64,000 bases of DNA. Source: Pseudonocardiaceae bacterium. GTDB lineage: Bacteria; Actinomycetota; Actinomycetes; Mycobacteriales; Pseudonocardiaceae. The notes beneath the pieces were generated by a model that was not told the DNA's origin, did no database searches, and was given only the letters and a program-made list of their open reading frames with translations. Made by a program: the position numbers and the translations under genes. This document shows, piece after piece, positions 37,020 through 46,490 of the stretch (within the stretch, counting starts at the first letter, position 1; each line of letters starts with the position of its first letter). The stretch lies in assembly GCA_009379815.1 (NCBI GenBank), contig WHSY01000001.1, positions 63,323 through 127,322 of the forward strand, read 5' to 3'.

Positions 37020-38564
37020 GAGCTCGCCCAGCTGCTGCTGCAGCTTGTACCGCATGATCTTGCCCGAACCGGTGCGCGGGATCTGCTCGACGGCGTAGAA
37101 CTCGGCGGGGACCTTGAAGGAGCTCAACCGCTCCCGGCAGCCGGCGAGCAGCCGCGCCGTGTCCAGCCCACTATCGCCGGGTACCAGGAATGCGACCGGA
37201 ACCTCGCCGAGGCTGTCGTGCGGCCGGGACGCGACGGCGGCGTCGCGCACCCCGTCGAGGCCGAGCAGGACGTCCTCGACCTCGGCCGGGTAGATGTTCT
37301 CCCCGCCGCGGATGATCATTTCCTTGATCCGCCCGCTGATGGTGAGGAAGCCGTTCTCGTCCCGGTGGGCGAGGTCCCCGGTGCGATACCAGCCGTCGGT
37401 CAGCGCGTCGGCGGTGGCGTCGGGAAGGTTGTGGTAGCCGACCATCACGCCGGGACCGCTCACCCACAGCTCACCGTCCTGGCCGGTCCCGACGTCACGG
37501 CCGGTGGCCGGATCGACGAGGCGGACGGTCAGGCCGGGCACCGGCAGCCCGCAGGAGCCCATGATCCGGTGGCCGGTCGGCCAGTTCATCACGACCATGG
37601 TCGAGGTCTCGGTGATGCCGTAGCCGTCGAGCAGGGTGACCTCGAAGGTGTTCTCGAAGGCACGGTTGAGCGAGGCGGGCATGATCGCTCCGGCCGACAC
37701 GCACAGCCGGAGCCGGTTGCCGTCGAGCCCGTCGGCGCCGGCACCTTCCAGCAGGTAGCTGAACATCGTCGGCACCCCGGCGAAGAAGGTGATCGGCTCC
37801 GTGCGCAGCAGGTCGAGGACCTCGCCGGTCGAGAAGCGCCGCATGATGCGCACCGTCGCGCCGACCGCGACGCCGCCGAGTACGCAGAGGTCCAGCGCGT
37901 AGGAGTGGAACAGCGGCAATGGGCAGAGCAGCACGTCGGTGTCCGAGAACCCCGCGATCGGTGCCCAGCAGGCGGCCACCACCCACAGACAGCTGCGTTG
38001 GGTGAGCAGCACGCCCTTCGGGCGGCCGGTCGTTCCCGAGGTGTAGAGCATCCACGCCACGTCGTCGAGCGTCAGGCTGTCCCGGGGGCCGGTCGCCTGG
38101 TCGGTGGTCGCCATCTCCTCGTACGACACCACGCCGGGCGGCAGTGGGTCGGCGTGCTCGCCGGTCACCGCGATGGACACGCCGGTACGGCCCGCGACGA
38201 GCTCGCGGGCGGCGTCGAGGTGGGCAGGGTCGGTGAGGACGACCTTCGCGTCGCTGTCGTCGAGCACGTAGCCCACCTCGGCGGGTGGCGACAGCGGGTT
38301 CACGCACACCGCGACGGCTCCGGCCCGCGGTAGCGCCAGGTAGCTCTCGGCGGTCTCGACCGAGTTGTCCATGAAGATCAGACCGCGCTGGCCGGGCTGC
38401 AGGCCGAGCCCCTCGAGATGCGCGCCGAGCCGGGCCGTGCGCTCCGCGAGCTCGGCGTAGGTCACGCTCCGTGCCGCGTCATCGAAGGCGACCTTGCCGC
38501 CGCGCCACTGCGCGTGGGCGTCGAGTAGCTCGGCGACGGGGCGGATGAGTTCCGTGCGAAGCAT
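37005..38564 (-). CDS. acyl-CoA synthetase (AMP-forming), long/medium-chain or aromatic acid type
   Basis: 519 residues. YTSGTTGRPKGVLLT is the ATP P-loop, DGYGITETST the core motif, GWYRTGDLAHRDENGFLT the hinge aspartate region and GSGKIMRYKL the catalytic lysine. It makes acyl-CoA from a free acid. Facing the molybdenum hydroxylase operon and followed downstream in transcription by nothing, it is itself preceded by the TetR gene 41 bases away on the same strand. It may supply the CoA ester handled by the hydroxylase and hydratase. Confidence 0.94.
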   Translation of the reverse strand: MLRTELIRPVAELLDAHAQWRGGKVAFDDAARSVTYAELAERTARLGAHLEGLGLQPGQRGLIFMDNSVETAESYLALPRAGAVAVCVNPLSPPAEVGYVLDDSDAKVVLTDPAHLDAARELVAGRTGVSIAVTGEHADPLPPGVVSYEEMATTDQATGPRDSLTLDDVAWMLYTSGTTGRPKGVLLTQRSCLWVVAACWAPIAGFSDTDVLLCPLPLFHSYALDLCVLGGVAVGATVRIMRRFSTGEVLDLLRTEPITFFAGVPTMFSYLLEGAGADGLDGNRLRLCVSAGAIMPASLNRAFENTFEVTLLDGYGITETSTMVVMNWPTGHRIMGSCGLPVPGLTVRLVDPATGRDVGTGQDGELWVSGPGVMVGYHNLPDATADALTDGWYRTGDLAHRDENGFLTISGRIKEMIIRGGENIYPAEVEDVLLGLDGVRDAAVASRPHDSLGEVPVAFLVPGDSGLDTARLLAGCRERLSSFKVPAEFYAVEQIPRTGSGKIMRYKLQQQLGELSRLP

Positions 38565-38605
38565 GCCGCTCTCCTTCTCCGGTCAGCCCGTCCCGGGCCG
38601 TTCGG

Positions 38606-39208
38606 TCAGCGGGGCGGAGGAGTGGCTCCGGCGAGCTGCAGCGCGAAGTCGCTGTACTGCCGCGCGACATCGGCCGCCGACATCGGCCCGTCCTCCCGGA
38701 ACCATCGAGCGATACTGACGCACATCTCGAGGATGGCGAACGAGGCGAGTACCGGCTGCCGCACGGTGAACACCCCCTGTTCCGTGCCCGCCGCGATGAG
38801 CTGGCGGACGGCCCGCTCGTGACGGCGCCGCTTGTCCAGCACCTGGGAACGCGCGGGCTCGTCGAGACTCGCGAGGTCGCGGTTGACGATCAGTGCCTCG
38901 CGCCGGTGCGTCGCGTGGCGCAGCGCATAGATCTCGGTGGCGCGCCGGAGTTGCTCGACCACGTCGTCGATGCCCGCGATCGCGACCTCGTAGTCCTCCC
39001 AGACCTTGTCGGTGGTCTCGCCGACGATGCCCCGCAGCAGTTCCTGCTTCGACCGCATGTGGTTGTAGAGGCTGGGGGTGCGGATGCCCAGCATCTCGGC
39101 GACCTGGCTCAACGCGGTGCCGTGGTAGCCGCGCTCGGAAAACAGCGTGAGTGCCGCGTCGCGCACCGCCTCGGTGTTGACGGTGGTTCGCGCCGCAACG
39201 GACGTCAT
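38606..39208 (-). CDS. TetR-family transcriptional regulator (2)
   Basis: About 200 residues. Helix-turn-helix: AALTLFSERGYHGTAL, SQVAEMLGIRTPSLYNHM, RSKQELL. The ligand domain is all helical. ATG 39208 is chosen because cggag lies before it; ATG 39226 would add six residues but lacks a ribosome binding site. It is the first gene of the minus-strand pair with the acyl-CoA ligase, so it probably controls that gene and possibly the facing hydroxylase operon. The upstream site near 39.29 kb contains TAACGATCG, similar to site A. Confidence 0.92.
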   Translation of the reverse strand: MTSVAARTTVNTEAVRDAALTLFSERGYHGTALSQVAEMLGIRTPSLYNHMRSKQELLRGIVGETTDKVWEDYEVAIAGIDDVVEQLRRATEIYALRHATHRREALIVNRDLASLDEPARSQVLDKRRRHERAVRQLIAAGTEQGVFTVRQPVLASFAILEMCVSIARWFREDGPMSAADVARQYSDFALQLAGATPPPR

Positions 39209-39288
39209 CGATATCTCCGACCCCATGGTGCACCATGATCCCAGGCTCGCTGGGCGAGTCGCGACGTAGCAGGTCGTGGTCAGTCTAA

Positions 39289-39302
39289 CTAACGATCGCC
39301 AG
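39289..39302 (-). promoter_or_regulatory. possible operator F upstream of TetR (2)
   Basis: CTAACGATCGCCAG keeps the left half and centre (AACGATCG) of sites A and E but not the right half. It lies about 80 bases upstream of the tetR start at 39208. A weak candidate for autoregulation. Confidence 0.3.
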
Positions 39303-39315
39303 CATAGGCCACGTC

Positions 39316-39450
39316 GCGAAGGGCGCCTTCACTGCATCTGTCCGGCACCGTGATGCCGCGAAGGGCGCCTCCGGTGCACCCGACGCCGTGTAGGTGCCCC
39401 TCGCGGCGTCGCGGCGCGGCCGGTCGCGGTGAAGGGGCCCTTCGCGGCGC
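39316..39450 (+). repeat. four degenerate copies of a GCGAAGGGCGCCTTCA-type repeat
   Basis: Direct copies GCGAAGGGCGCCTTCACTGC (39316-39335) and GCGAAGGGCGCCTCCGGTGC (39358-39377) are followed by two inverted, diverged copies around 39392-39408 and GGTGAAGGGGCCCTTCGCGG (39428-39447). Together they can pair into hairpins. They fill the divergent gap between TetR (2) and the transporter gene; no gene was seen in 39209-39512. Confidence 0.65.
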
Positions 39451-39512
39451 TCGGGGTTGGCCGGGGTCGGGCCCGACGCAGCAACGGAAGAGGCGATGGC
39501 CGGTAAGCGAGG

Positions 39513-40769
39513 GTGCGGGTGACGGCGGCGACGGGTCAGCGGGCGGCGAGGATCGGTGGGCGGCGCGCCTGGCTGCTGCTGACCGCGATCGTGCTGACCG
39601 GCGTGAACCTGCGCACCGCGGTGACCACCGTCGGGCCGCTGCTGGAGGAGCTGCAGCGCGGGCTGGGAATGAGTCCGGGTGTGGCGGGCCTGCTCACCAC
39701 GTTGCCGGTGGTCTGCTTCGCGGTGCTCGGCTCGGTGACACCGGCGCTGGTCCGTCGATTCGGCGAGCAGGCCGTCGTGGCAGGTGCGCTGGCGGTGACC
39801 AGCGCCGGGTTGCTGGCCCGCGCGCTGGCCGGCTCGGTGTGGGTGTTCCTGCTGATGAGCGTGCTCGCGCTCGCCGGTGGCGCGGTGGGCAACGTCGTGC
39901 TGCCCGCGCTGGTCAAGCGGCACTTCCCGGAGCGGACGGGCGCCGTGGTCGCCGCCTACACGACGGCACTGGCGGCCGGGCAGGCGGCGGGCGCGGCGCT
40001 GGCGGTGCCCGTCGCGCGGTTCGCCGGGGAGCAGGGATGGCGGCTCGGGATCGGGATCTGGGCCGCGATGGCGGCTCTCGCGGTGCTGCCGTGGCTGCCG
40101 TTGCTCGCCGTCCGCCGCGACCGCGACGGCACGGCGGGCGTGGCGCCGCGGTCGACCGGGCTGGCGCACACCCGGCTGGCCTGGGCGCTCGCGCTGTTCT
40201 TCGGGACCCAGTCGGCGCAGGCCTACATCGTCTTCGGCTGGTTCGCGCAGTTCTTCCGCGAGACCGGGGTCTCGGCGGCGCGAGCCGGCCTGCTGGCGGC
40301 GTCGGTGTCGGTGCTCGTCATACCCATGTCGTTGCTGGTGCCGTCGCTGGCGGGGCGGATGCGCACCCAGCGGCCGATCGTGCTCGTGCTGACGGCGTGC
40401 TGCGTGCTCGCCTACATCGGCATGCTCACCGCCCCGGTGGCCGGTGCCTGGTTGTGGATGCTGCTGGTCGGGCTGGGGCTCGGGCTCTTCCCGCTCGCCC
40501 TGACGATGATCGGCTTGCGGGCGCGCAGCGCCGCGACCACGGGCGCGCTGTCCGCATTCGTCCAGGGCATCGGATACGTGCTCGCCGGGACGGGGCCGCT
40601 GCTCGTGGGTGTGCTCCGCGGCGTGACGGGGGGATGGGGCGCCCCGTTCGCGCTGATGTTCGCGCTGTGCGCGGTCATGATCATCGTCGGTTGGTATGCC
40701 GCCGGTGACCGCTACGTCGAGGACGAACTGCGGTCGCCCGCACCGGCGCCGATTGACAACGTCAGGTAG
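39513..40769 (+). CDS. MFS transporter, CynX/NimT type
   Basis: 418 residues with about 12 hydrophobic segments in the inner membrane. The first helix ends in GVNLRTAVTTVGPLLEEL, a signature of the CynX/NimT (cyanate or nitroimidazole) transporter group. GTG 39513 or GTG 39519 may start translation; neither has a strong ribosome binding site. Cyanate transport itself is not implied, since no cyanase gene is present; with the nitrile and aromatic genes around, uptake or export of a small organic acid is possible. Confidence 0.88.
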   Translation: MRVTAATGQRAARIGGRRAWLLLTAIVLTGVNLRTAVTTVGPLLEELQRGLGMSPGVAGLLTTLPVVCFAVLGSVTPALVRRFGEQAVVAGALAVTSAGLLARALAGSVWVFLLMSVLALAGGAVGNVVLPALVKRHFPERTGAVVAAYTTALAAGQAAGAALAVPVARFAGEQGWRLGIGIWAAMAALAVLPWLPLLAVRRDRDGTAGVAPRSTGLAHTRLAWALALFFGTQSAQAYIVFGWFAQFFRETGVSAARAGLLAASVSVLVIPMSLLVPSLAGRMRTQRPIVLVLTACCVLAYIGMLTAPVAGAWLWMLLVGLGLGLFPLALTMIGLRARSAATTGALSAFVQGIGYVLAGTGPLLVGVLRGVTGGWGAPFALMFALCAVMIIVGWYAAGDRYVEDELRSPAPAPIDNVR

Positions 40770-40881
40770 TTAGTCGGCGCCGAAGCACTGTTTCCATTGC
40801 GGTGCGGTGACGGCATAGCATCGGCTGTGACCCAGGGCACCGCCGTGGGGGTGCCATCGCCCGCGATGAGGAGATCGCCCG

Positions 40882-41793
40882 GTGCAGCTCGTGACCTACC
40901 GGCATGCCGATGCGGCGCAGGATCGGATCGGGGTGCTCGACGGCGACGGGGTCATCGACCTGACCGCCGCCGTCGAACCGGCGTCCGACCTGGAGCGTGA
41001 GATCCGGGCCGGGCGTGGCATGTGCGGGTTGCTCGCGGCGGGAGACGCCGGACTGGCCCTGGCGCGAGCCGCACAGTCCGGTGGCGCCGCGCCGCCCGTA
41101 CCCATGGCCGAGGTGACGCTGCGCGCCCCGCTGCCCCGCCCGAACTCGATGCGGGACTTCATGCTCGTCGAGGAGCACGTCCGCAACAGCCTGGGCCACG
41201 TGCCCGACGAGTGGTACGAGATTCCGGTGTACTGGAAGGGCAACTGCGACACGGTGTTCGGGCCCGAGGACATCGTGCCGTGGCCCTCCTACACCGACAA
41301 GCTCGACTACGAGCTGGAGGTCGGCGCGATCATCGGCCGCCGCGCGTACCGGGTCGACGCCGAACAGGCCGCCGGCTGCATCGCCGGCTACACGATCTTC
41401 AACGACTGGAGCGCACGCGACATCCAGTTCCGGGAGATGAAGGTCGGTCTGGGCCCCGGTCTCGGAAAGGACTTCGCGACCTCCCTCGGCCCGTGCATCA
41501 CGACGGCGGACGCCATCGACATCAACACCGCGGCGATGAGCGCGCGCGTCAACGGCGAGACCTGGTCGGAGGGGACATTGGGCTCGATGCGCTTCAGCTT
41601 CTGCGAGGTCATCGCCCACCTGTCGCAGGAGCAGCCGCTGCAGCCCGGCGATGTCCTCGGCAGCGGGACGGTCGGGCGTGGCTGCGGCCTCGAGATCGAC
41701 CGCTGGCTGCAGCCCGGCGACCTCGTCGAACTCGAAGTCGAAGGAATCGGGATCCTGCGCAACCGGGTCGGCCAGCGGCCCGCGACCGGTTGA
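40882..41793 (+). CDS. fumarylacetoacetate hydrolase-family protein
   Basis: 303 residues. The conserved metal-binding region is visible: DYELEVGAIIGRRAYRV, YTIFNDWSARDIQ and GPGLGKDFATSLGP. Members hydrolyse or decarboxylate ring-cleavage products such as fumarylpyruvate, acylpyruvate or oxo-heptenedioate. GTG 40882 has gaggag at 40868-40873. It starts a three-gene unit with an LLM enzyme and an MBL protein and is a likely lower-pathway enzyme after ring cleavage. Confidence 0.9.
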   Translation: MQLVTYRHADAAQDRIGVLDGDGVIDLTAAVEPASDLEREIRAGRGMCGLLAAGDAGLALARAAQSGGAAPPVPMAEVTLRAPLPRPNSMRDFMLVEEHVRNSLGHVPDEWYEIPVYWKGNCDTVFGPEDIVPWPSYTDKLDYELEVGAIIGRRAYRVDAEQAAGCIAGYTIFNDWSARDIQFREMKVGLGPGLGKDFATSLGPCITTADAIDINTAAMSARVNGETWSEGTLGSMRFSFCEVIAHLSQEQPLQPGDVLGSGTVGRGCGLEIDRWLQPGDLVELEVEGIGILRNRVGQRPATG

Positions 41794-41817
41794 CCGCACC
41801 GAGTAGAGGACAAGCAC

Positions 41818-43077
41818 ATGACCGAGACGATTCTTCAGGTCTACCCGTCGCTGGGTGACGAGACCGAGATGGCCGCACGCCGCCCCATCGGTCGCGACAA
41901 CGAGGCCTACCAGCGGATGCTCGAAGGCCTCATCGGGCTGTGCCAGGCCGCCGACGAGCTCGGCTACTGGGGCATCACGCACGTCGAGCACCACATGCAC
42001 TCCGAGGGCATGGAGATCTCGCCTGCACCGCTGCTGCTCAACGTCTATCTCGCCTCGTTCACCAAGCGCCTGCGGCACGGCCAGCTCGGGCTCGTGCTCC
42101 CGGCCCACGACCCGATCCGGGTGGCGGAGGAGATCGCCATCGCCGACCACATGCTCAAGGGCAGGCTGTTCGTCGGCATGGCGCGCGGCTATCAGGCGCG
42201 GTGGCAGAACATCCTGTGCCAGCGGTTCGGGGTCACGTCCACGGCCTCGGACCAGAGCGAGGCCGACCAGCGCAACCGGCTGCTGTTCAGCGAGAACTTC
42301 AAGATCATGAAAGCGGCCTGGGCGAACGACCTGCTGCAGTACGACGGCCCGACCTACCAGGTCCCCTACCCCTACGAGGGCATTCCCAACTGGCCGCCGT
42401 CGGCGACCATCACCGGTCCGTACGGCCACCCCGACGAGATCGACGACAACGGCACCGTCAAGGGGGTCAGCGTCGTGCCGCGGCCGTACACGAAGCCGCA
42501 TCCCCAGCTGTTCCAGGCGTTCGGCGCCAGCCCCGGCACGTTGCAGTGGTGTGGCGAGGAGAACGTGACGCCGACGATCCTGATGGGGTCGCTGGTCAAG
42601 CTCAAGCAGCTGATGGAGGTCTACGTCGAGGGCGCGGAGTCCCGCGGCCGGCACCCGAAGCTCGGCGAGGGGATCGGCGTCTGTCGCACGTTCTACATCT
42701 ACCCCAACGGAACCAGTGACGACGAGGTCCGCGCTCGCATCCGCCGCAGCTGTGAACTGCACCAGCAACCCGTGTGGAACGGCTGGTACGAGCAGTTCGG
42801 ATTCATGGAGGCCTCCCGGCTCGACGACGAGGAGGGCCCGGTCCCGAAGCCCGGGGAGCACCTCGCCGACCGGCTCATCGAGAGCGGGCTGCTCATCGGG
42901 GGAACCGTCGACCAGGTCAAGCGCCAGGTCGAGAGCTTCCTGACACAGTTGCCGATCGACTACTTCATCTGGCTGTTCCACTGGGGGATGATCCCCCGCG
43001 ACGAGGCCCTGCAGATGCTCGAGCTCTACGCCACCGAGATCATGCCGGAGTTCGGCATGCGCTCGGCGAGCACCTGA
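41818..43077 (+). CDS. luciferase-like flavin-dependent monooxygenase
   Basis: 419 residues, longer than the three LLM enzymes upstream. ADELGYWGITHVEHHMH, RHGQLGLVLPAHDPIRVAEE and KGRLFVGMARGYQ are the LLM barrel strands; the VEHH motif points to FMN-dependent bacterial luciferase-like monooxygenases. It needs a flavin reductase, none of which is obvious nearby. It lies 24 bases after the FAH gene. It could catalyse ring hydroxylation or Baeyer-Villiger oxidation; substrate unknown. Confidence 0.88.
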   Translation: MTETILQVYPSLGDETEMAARRPIGRDNEAYQRMLEGLIGLCQAADELGYWGITHVEHHMHSEGMEISPAPLLLNVYLASFTKRLRHGQLGLVLPAHDPIRVAEEIAIADHMLKGRLFVGMARGYQARWQNILCQRFGVTSTASDQSEADQRNRLLFSENFKIMKAAWANDLLQYDGPTYQVPYPYEGIPNWPPSATITGPYGHPDEIDDNGTVKGVSVVPRPYTKPHPQLFQAFGASPGTLQWCGEENVTPTILMGSLVKLKQLMEVYVEGAESRGRHPKLGEGIGVCRTFYIYPNGTSDDEVRARIRRSCELHQQPVWNGWYEQFGFMEASRLDDEEGPVPKPGEHLADRLIESGLLIGGTVDQVKRQVESFLTQLPIDYFIWLFHWGMIPRDEALQMLELYATEIMPEFGMRSAST

Positions 43078-43140
43078 GCCGAGCCGGTGCCGGGCAGCGC
43101 GACTGCGAGCAGCCGGCGAGGCGGACGAAAGGCATCGAGT

Positions 43141-44073
43141 ATGAGCACTGGGCACGGTGGCACCGACACGGCACCGACCCCGGTTGTCGAGGAGCTGGGA
43201 CACGGCTTCCACGCCTACGTCCAGCTCGACGGGAGCTGGGGCCTGAACAACTGCGGCATCTTCGTCGGCGAGTCCGGAGTCGTGCTGGTCGACACCGCGT
43301 TCACCCAGCGACGTGCCCACGCGCTGGCCGCCGAGGTCGACCGGCTCACGGACAAGCCGGTGCAGGCATTGATCAACACACACCATCACGGCGATCACAC
43401 CCACGGCAACTTCGTGTTCGACCAGGCGGCGGTGATCGGCCACCGGCGCTGCCGCGACGCGATGATCGCGTCGGGGTTCGAGGTGACCCGGTGGTTCGGC
43501 GGGGTCGACTTCGGTGACATCAAGCTGGTGCCGCCCTTCGTGACCTTCGAGGACAGCCTGACGGTGCACTGCGACGACAAGGCCGCCGAGCTGCATTCGA
43601 TGGGTCCGGCCCACACCGACAACGACATCGTCGTGTGGGTCGAGGAGATCGGCCTGCTGTTCGCGGGCGACCTCGTCTTCAACGGTGGCACGCCGTTCGT
43701 CCTGATGGGTTCGGTCGAAGGGAGCCTGCGCGCGCTCGAACGGCTGCGGGGTTACGACATCCGGCAGCTGGTGCCCGGGCACGGGCCGGTGTGCGGCCCC
43801 GAGGCGATCGGCGACCAGATCGACTACCTGACGTTCGTCCGTGACGTCGCCGGGTCGTCGTTCGACGCGCGCGTATCGCCCCTCGACGCGGCGCGCGACA
43901 CCGATCTCGGGCGGTTCGCGGCGTGGACCGACCCCGAGCGGCTGGTGGGGAACCTGCACCGCGCCCACTCCGAGCTGCGAGGCGAGCCGCTCGCGACACC
44001 GCTCGACTACCATCGGATCGTGGACGAGATGATCGACTACAACGGTGGCAGCCCGCTGCGGTGCCTGGCCTGA
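43141..44073 (+). CDS. metallo-beta-lactamase-fold hydrolase (2)
   Basis: 310 residues. The zinc site NTHHHGDHTHGN, the second-shell GPAHTDNDIVVW, AGDLVFNGGTP and VPGHGPVCG are all present, as in the subclass that includes SoxH-like and glyoxalase II-like hydrolases. ATG 43141 is 63 bases after the LLM gene and likely in the same operon. It converges with the LysR gene at 44.1 kb. A lactone or thioester made by the preceding enzymes is a reasonable guess at substrate. Confidence 0.9.
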   Translation: MSTGHGGTDTAPTPVVEELGHGFHAYVQLDGSWGLNNCGIFVGESGVVLVDTAFTQRRAHALAAEVDRLTDKPVQALINTHHHGDHTHGNFVFDQAAVIGHRRCRDAMIASGFEVTRWFGGVDFGDIKLVPPFVTFEDSLTVHCDDKAAELHSMGPAHTDNDIVVWVEEIGLLFAGDLVFNGGTPFVLMGSVEGSLRALERLRGYDIRQLVPGHGPVCGPEAIGDQIDYLTFVRDVAGSSFDARVSPLDAARDTDLGRFAAWTDPERLVGNLHRAHSELRGEPLATPLDYHRIVDEMIDYNGGSPLRCLA

Positions 44074-44093
44074 CGGCGGGCGTGGCAGCCGGG

Positions 44094-45035
44094 TCAGCCG
44101 GACTCGATCCACCCCTCGCGGCGCGCGACCTCGTGGACCAGGTGCACGAGCTTGTCGACGGTGGCCGAGACGGGCTTCTTCCAGAACATGTGCAGCGGCA
44201 CGGTCGGAGGCGGCTCGAGAGGGCGCCACGCGAAGCCCTCCGGTAGCGGGGCGTACTGCTGGGAGAAGGCGACCGAGAACGCGCGTCCAGCCGCCACCTC
44301 GACCCTGGCGGTGTCGTCGCTGAACAGCACCCCGAAGCCGAGGTTCTCGAACTCCTGGATCCGCCCGTCGAAGCGATGCGCCCGCAGCGTCTCCACCACG
44401 CGGTCGTAGAAGCCCGGAGACAGTGACCGGGGCCAGATGGTCAGCGTCTCGGCGGCCAGGTCGGCGATGGGCACGACGCTCGACGTCGTCAGGCGATGGT
44501 CGCAACCGAGGACGATCCCGAGTGGTTCCTCCCGGATGCTGACGCACTCGAGGTCGCCCCTGATGACGGGACAGCGGGCGAACCCCACGTCGAACCGCGA
44601 CGAGTTCACCGCGACGACGGAGTCGGTCTGCCACATCTCGCACATGCGCAGCTGCAGGTCCGGGTGGACCCGGTGCAGCTCGAGGACGAACTTGGGGAGC
44701 GCTTCGGGGGCCACCGTCGGGGTATAGGCGATCGAGAGCTGCCCGACCTCCCCGGCGTAGCTGCGCCGGGTCTGCTCACACGCCGTCGTCACGGAGTTGA
44801 GGATGGGCAGGGCATGGGAGAGGAAGGTGCGCCCCGCCTGGGTCAGCTCCACCTTGCGGGTGGTGCGGTGGAACAGCACCACCCCGAGTTCCTGCTCCAG
44901 CTGGCGGATCTGCGCGCTCAGTGCCTGCTGCGCGAGATGCAGCTTGCGGGCTGCCCGCGAGAAGTGCAGCTCCTCGGCCACCGCGACGAACGCACGGAGG
45001 TGGCGGAGTTCGGGTGTCGCACACATCCACGTCAT
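44094..45035 (-). CDS. LysR-family transcriptional regulator
   Basis: 313 residues. The winged helix lies in the first 65 residues: LRHLRAFVAVAEELHFSRAA, KLHLAQQALSAQIRQLE and LFHRTTRKVELTQAG. The remaining part is the periplasmic-binding-like effector domain typical of LTTRs that sense aromatic intermediates (BenM/CatM type). Start is ATG 45035; a second ATG lies three codons later. It is transcribed towards the FAH-LLM-MBL operon and away from the sigma factor gene. It may regulate the FAH-LLM-MBL or dioxygenase genes. Confidence 0.92.
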   Translation of the reverse strand: MTWMCATPELRHLRAFVAVAEELHFSRAARKLHLAQQALSAQIRQLEQELGVVLFHRTTRKVELTQAGRTFLSHALPILNSVTTACEQTRRSYAGEVGQLSIAYTPTVAPEALPKFVLELHRVHPDLQLRMCEMWQTDSVVAVNSSRFDVGFARCPVIRGDLECVSIREEPLGIVLGCDHRLTTSSVVPIADLAAETLTIWPRSLSPGFYDRVVETLRAHRFDGRIQEFENLGFGVLFSDDTARVEVAAGRAFSVAFSQQYAPLPEGFAWRPLEPPPTVPLHMFWKKPVSATVDKLVHLVHEVARREGWIESG

Positions 45036-45327
45036 CGTGCAAGACCGATGTGATCAGCACCAGCGTCCAGGCCTCGCGATCGCCCGGTCCCGTCACGATG
45101 CGGCATCGGCGATCGGCACATCAGCGGGCCCCGGACGATCGACGGCGCGGGCGTAGGGGAAGATACGGCGCGAACGTGACGTTGCAACGGGTGGTCGGCT
45201 GGCCAGGAGGTCGGCATTCATCCGATTCGCGCCCGCGTCCTGCCGCGGGTGACGCGAGCGACAGTCCCAGCAGCGCCGGTCGGAGGCATGTACTCGGCGA
45301 AGGCTCACCACGGAAGGGGGTTCGACC

Positions 45328-46299
45328 ATGTCCGCCCAGACAGCAGACGCAACTCGCCGGCGTGGCGAACGCCGGGAGGAACCCGACCTCGTTCGATTCT
45401 ACCTCGACGACATCGGCACCACACCGCTGCTGACCGCGGAGCAGGAAGTCGCGCTGGCCAAGCGTATCGAAGCCGGGCTCTACGCCGCGGAACTGCTGCG
45501 CCAGGATGCGGCAGGCGAGCCCACCGTCGACGGCGGGCATCGTCGCGACCTGCGCGTGGTGGCCCGTGACGGGCAGCGCGCCAAGGACCAGATGGTCCGC
45601 GCCAACCTGCGGCTGGTCGTGTCGGTGGCCAAGAAGCACTCCCACGGGGGGCTGCCGCTGCTCGACGTCGTGCAGGAGGGCAACCTCGGCCTGATTCACG
45701 CGGTCGAGAAGTTCGACTACGCCAGGGGCTACAAGTTCTCCACTTACGCCACCTGGTGGATCCGGCAGGCGATCGACCGCGGGCTCGCCGGCCAGACCAG
45801 GACCGTCCGGCTGCCGGTGCACGTCGTGGGCGAGCTGGCCAGGTTCGGCAGGGTGGAGCGCAAGCTGTTCTCGACCCTGAACCGGGAGCCGACGGTCGAC
45901 GAGCTCGCCGAGGCCGCGGGTACCTCGGCGGAGCGGATCACCGAGCTGCGGCTGGCGGCGCGCTCGGCGGTGAGTCTCGACACCCCTGTGGGGGCCGAGG
46001 ACGAGGACACCAGCATCGGCGATCTCATCGAGGACTCCGACGGCCCGGACGTCAGCGAGGTCGTGGAGTCGCACGCCCTCACCGACGAGCTGCGGACGCT
46101 GGTCGGCACCCTGCCGGACCGGGAGGCGCGGATCGTCGCGCTGCGTTACGGCCTGCACGACGGCCACCAGCACACCCTGCAGCAGGTCGCCGAGGCGCTC
46201 GGCCTGACCCGCGAGCGGATCCGCCAGCTGGAGAAGGAGGCGCTGGCGGCCCTGCGCGACCCGCAGCGCCACCAGCGGCTGCTGGACTGGGCCGCCTGA
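45328..46299 (+). CDS. group 2 sigma-70 family RNA polymerase sigma factor
   Basis: 323 residues with regions 1.2 (LVRFYLDDIGTTPLLTAEQE), 2.1-2.4 (RANLRLVVSVAKKH, LLDVVQEGNLGLIHAVEKFDY, FSTYATWWIRQAI), 3 and 4 (ALGLTRERIRQLEKEALAAL). The long region 1.1 of the housekeeping factor is absent, so it is a non-essential HrdB-like or SigB-like group 2 factor. A run of purines (ggaaggggg) precedes ATG 45328. In 45036-45327, nothing else was recognised. It may link the catabolic region to stationary phase. Confidence 0.93.
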   Translation: MSAQTADATRRRGERREEPDLVRFYLDDIGTTPLLTAEQEVALAKRIEAGLYAAELLRQDAAGEPTVDGGHRRDLRVVARDGQRAKDQMVRANLRLVVSVAKKHSHGGLPLLDVVQEGNLGLIHAVEKFDYARGYKFSTYATWWIRQAIDRGLAGQTRTVRLPVHVVGELARFGRVERKLFSTLNREPTVDELAEAAGTSAERITELRLAARSAVSLDTPVGAEDEDTSIGDLIEDSDGPDVSEVVESHALTDELRTLVGTLPDREARIVALRYGLHDGHQHTLQQVAEALGLTRERIRQLEKEALAALRDPQRHQRLLDWAA

Positions 46300-46349
46300 G
46301 TGGAGCCAGGCCGCCCTGGAGCCGGGTCCCAACGGCGCCGGCGCACCAG

Positions 46350-46421
46350 CCCGTCCGTGAACTCGACGCGGTGGGGGTCTGCGCGCTCGGAAGCCCCCAC
46401 GCCATCGAGTTCGTGGACGCC
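46350..46421 (+). repeat. dispersed inverted repeat, copy 3
   Basis: Left arm CCGTCCGTGAACTCGACGCG continues GTGGGGGTCT (to 46380); the right arm AGCCCCCACGCCATCGAG runs on to GTGGACGCC. The stem-loop sits between the sigma factor and dioxygenase genes. It has the best conserved left arm of the three copies in the window. Confidence 0.75.
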
Positions 46422-46490
46422 ACGGGGCAGTCGCCGATGCCCGGGTACGGTCGACCATGAGGGCGAGGGCGAACCCAGGAGAGGACCACC

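Noticed and set aside
40762-44643. Long minus-strand open frame across the FAH, LLM and MBL genes
   Set aside because: It crosses three well-supported plus-strand genes and shows no recognisable domain.
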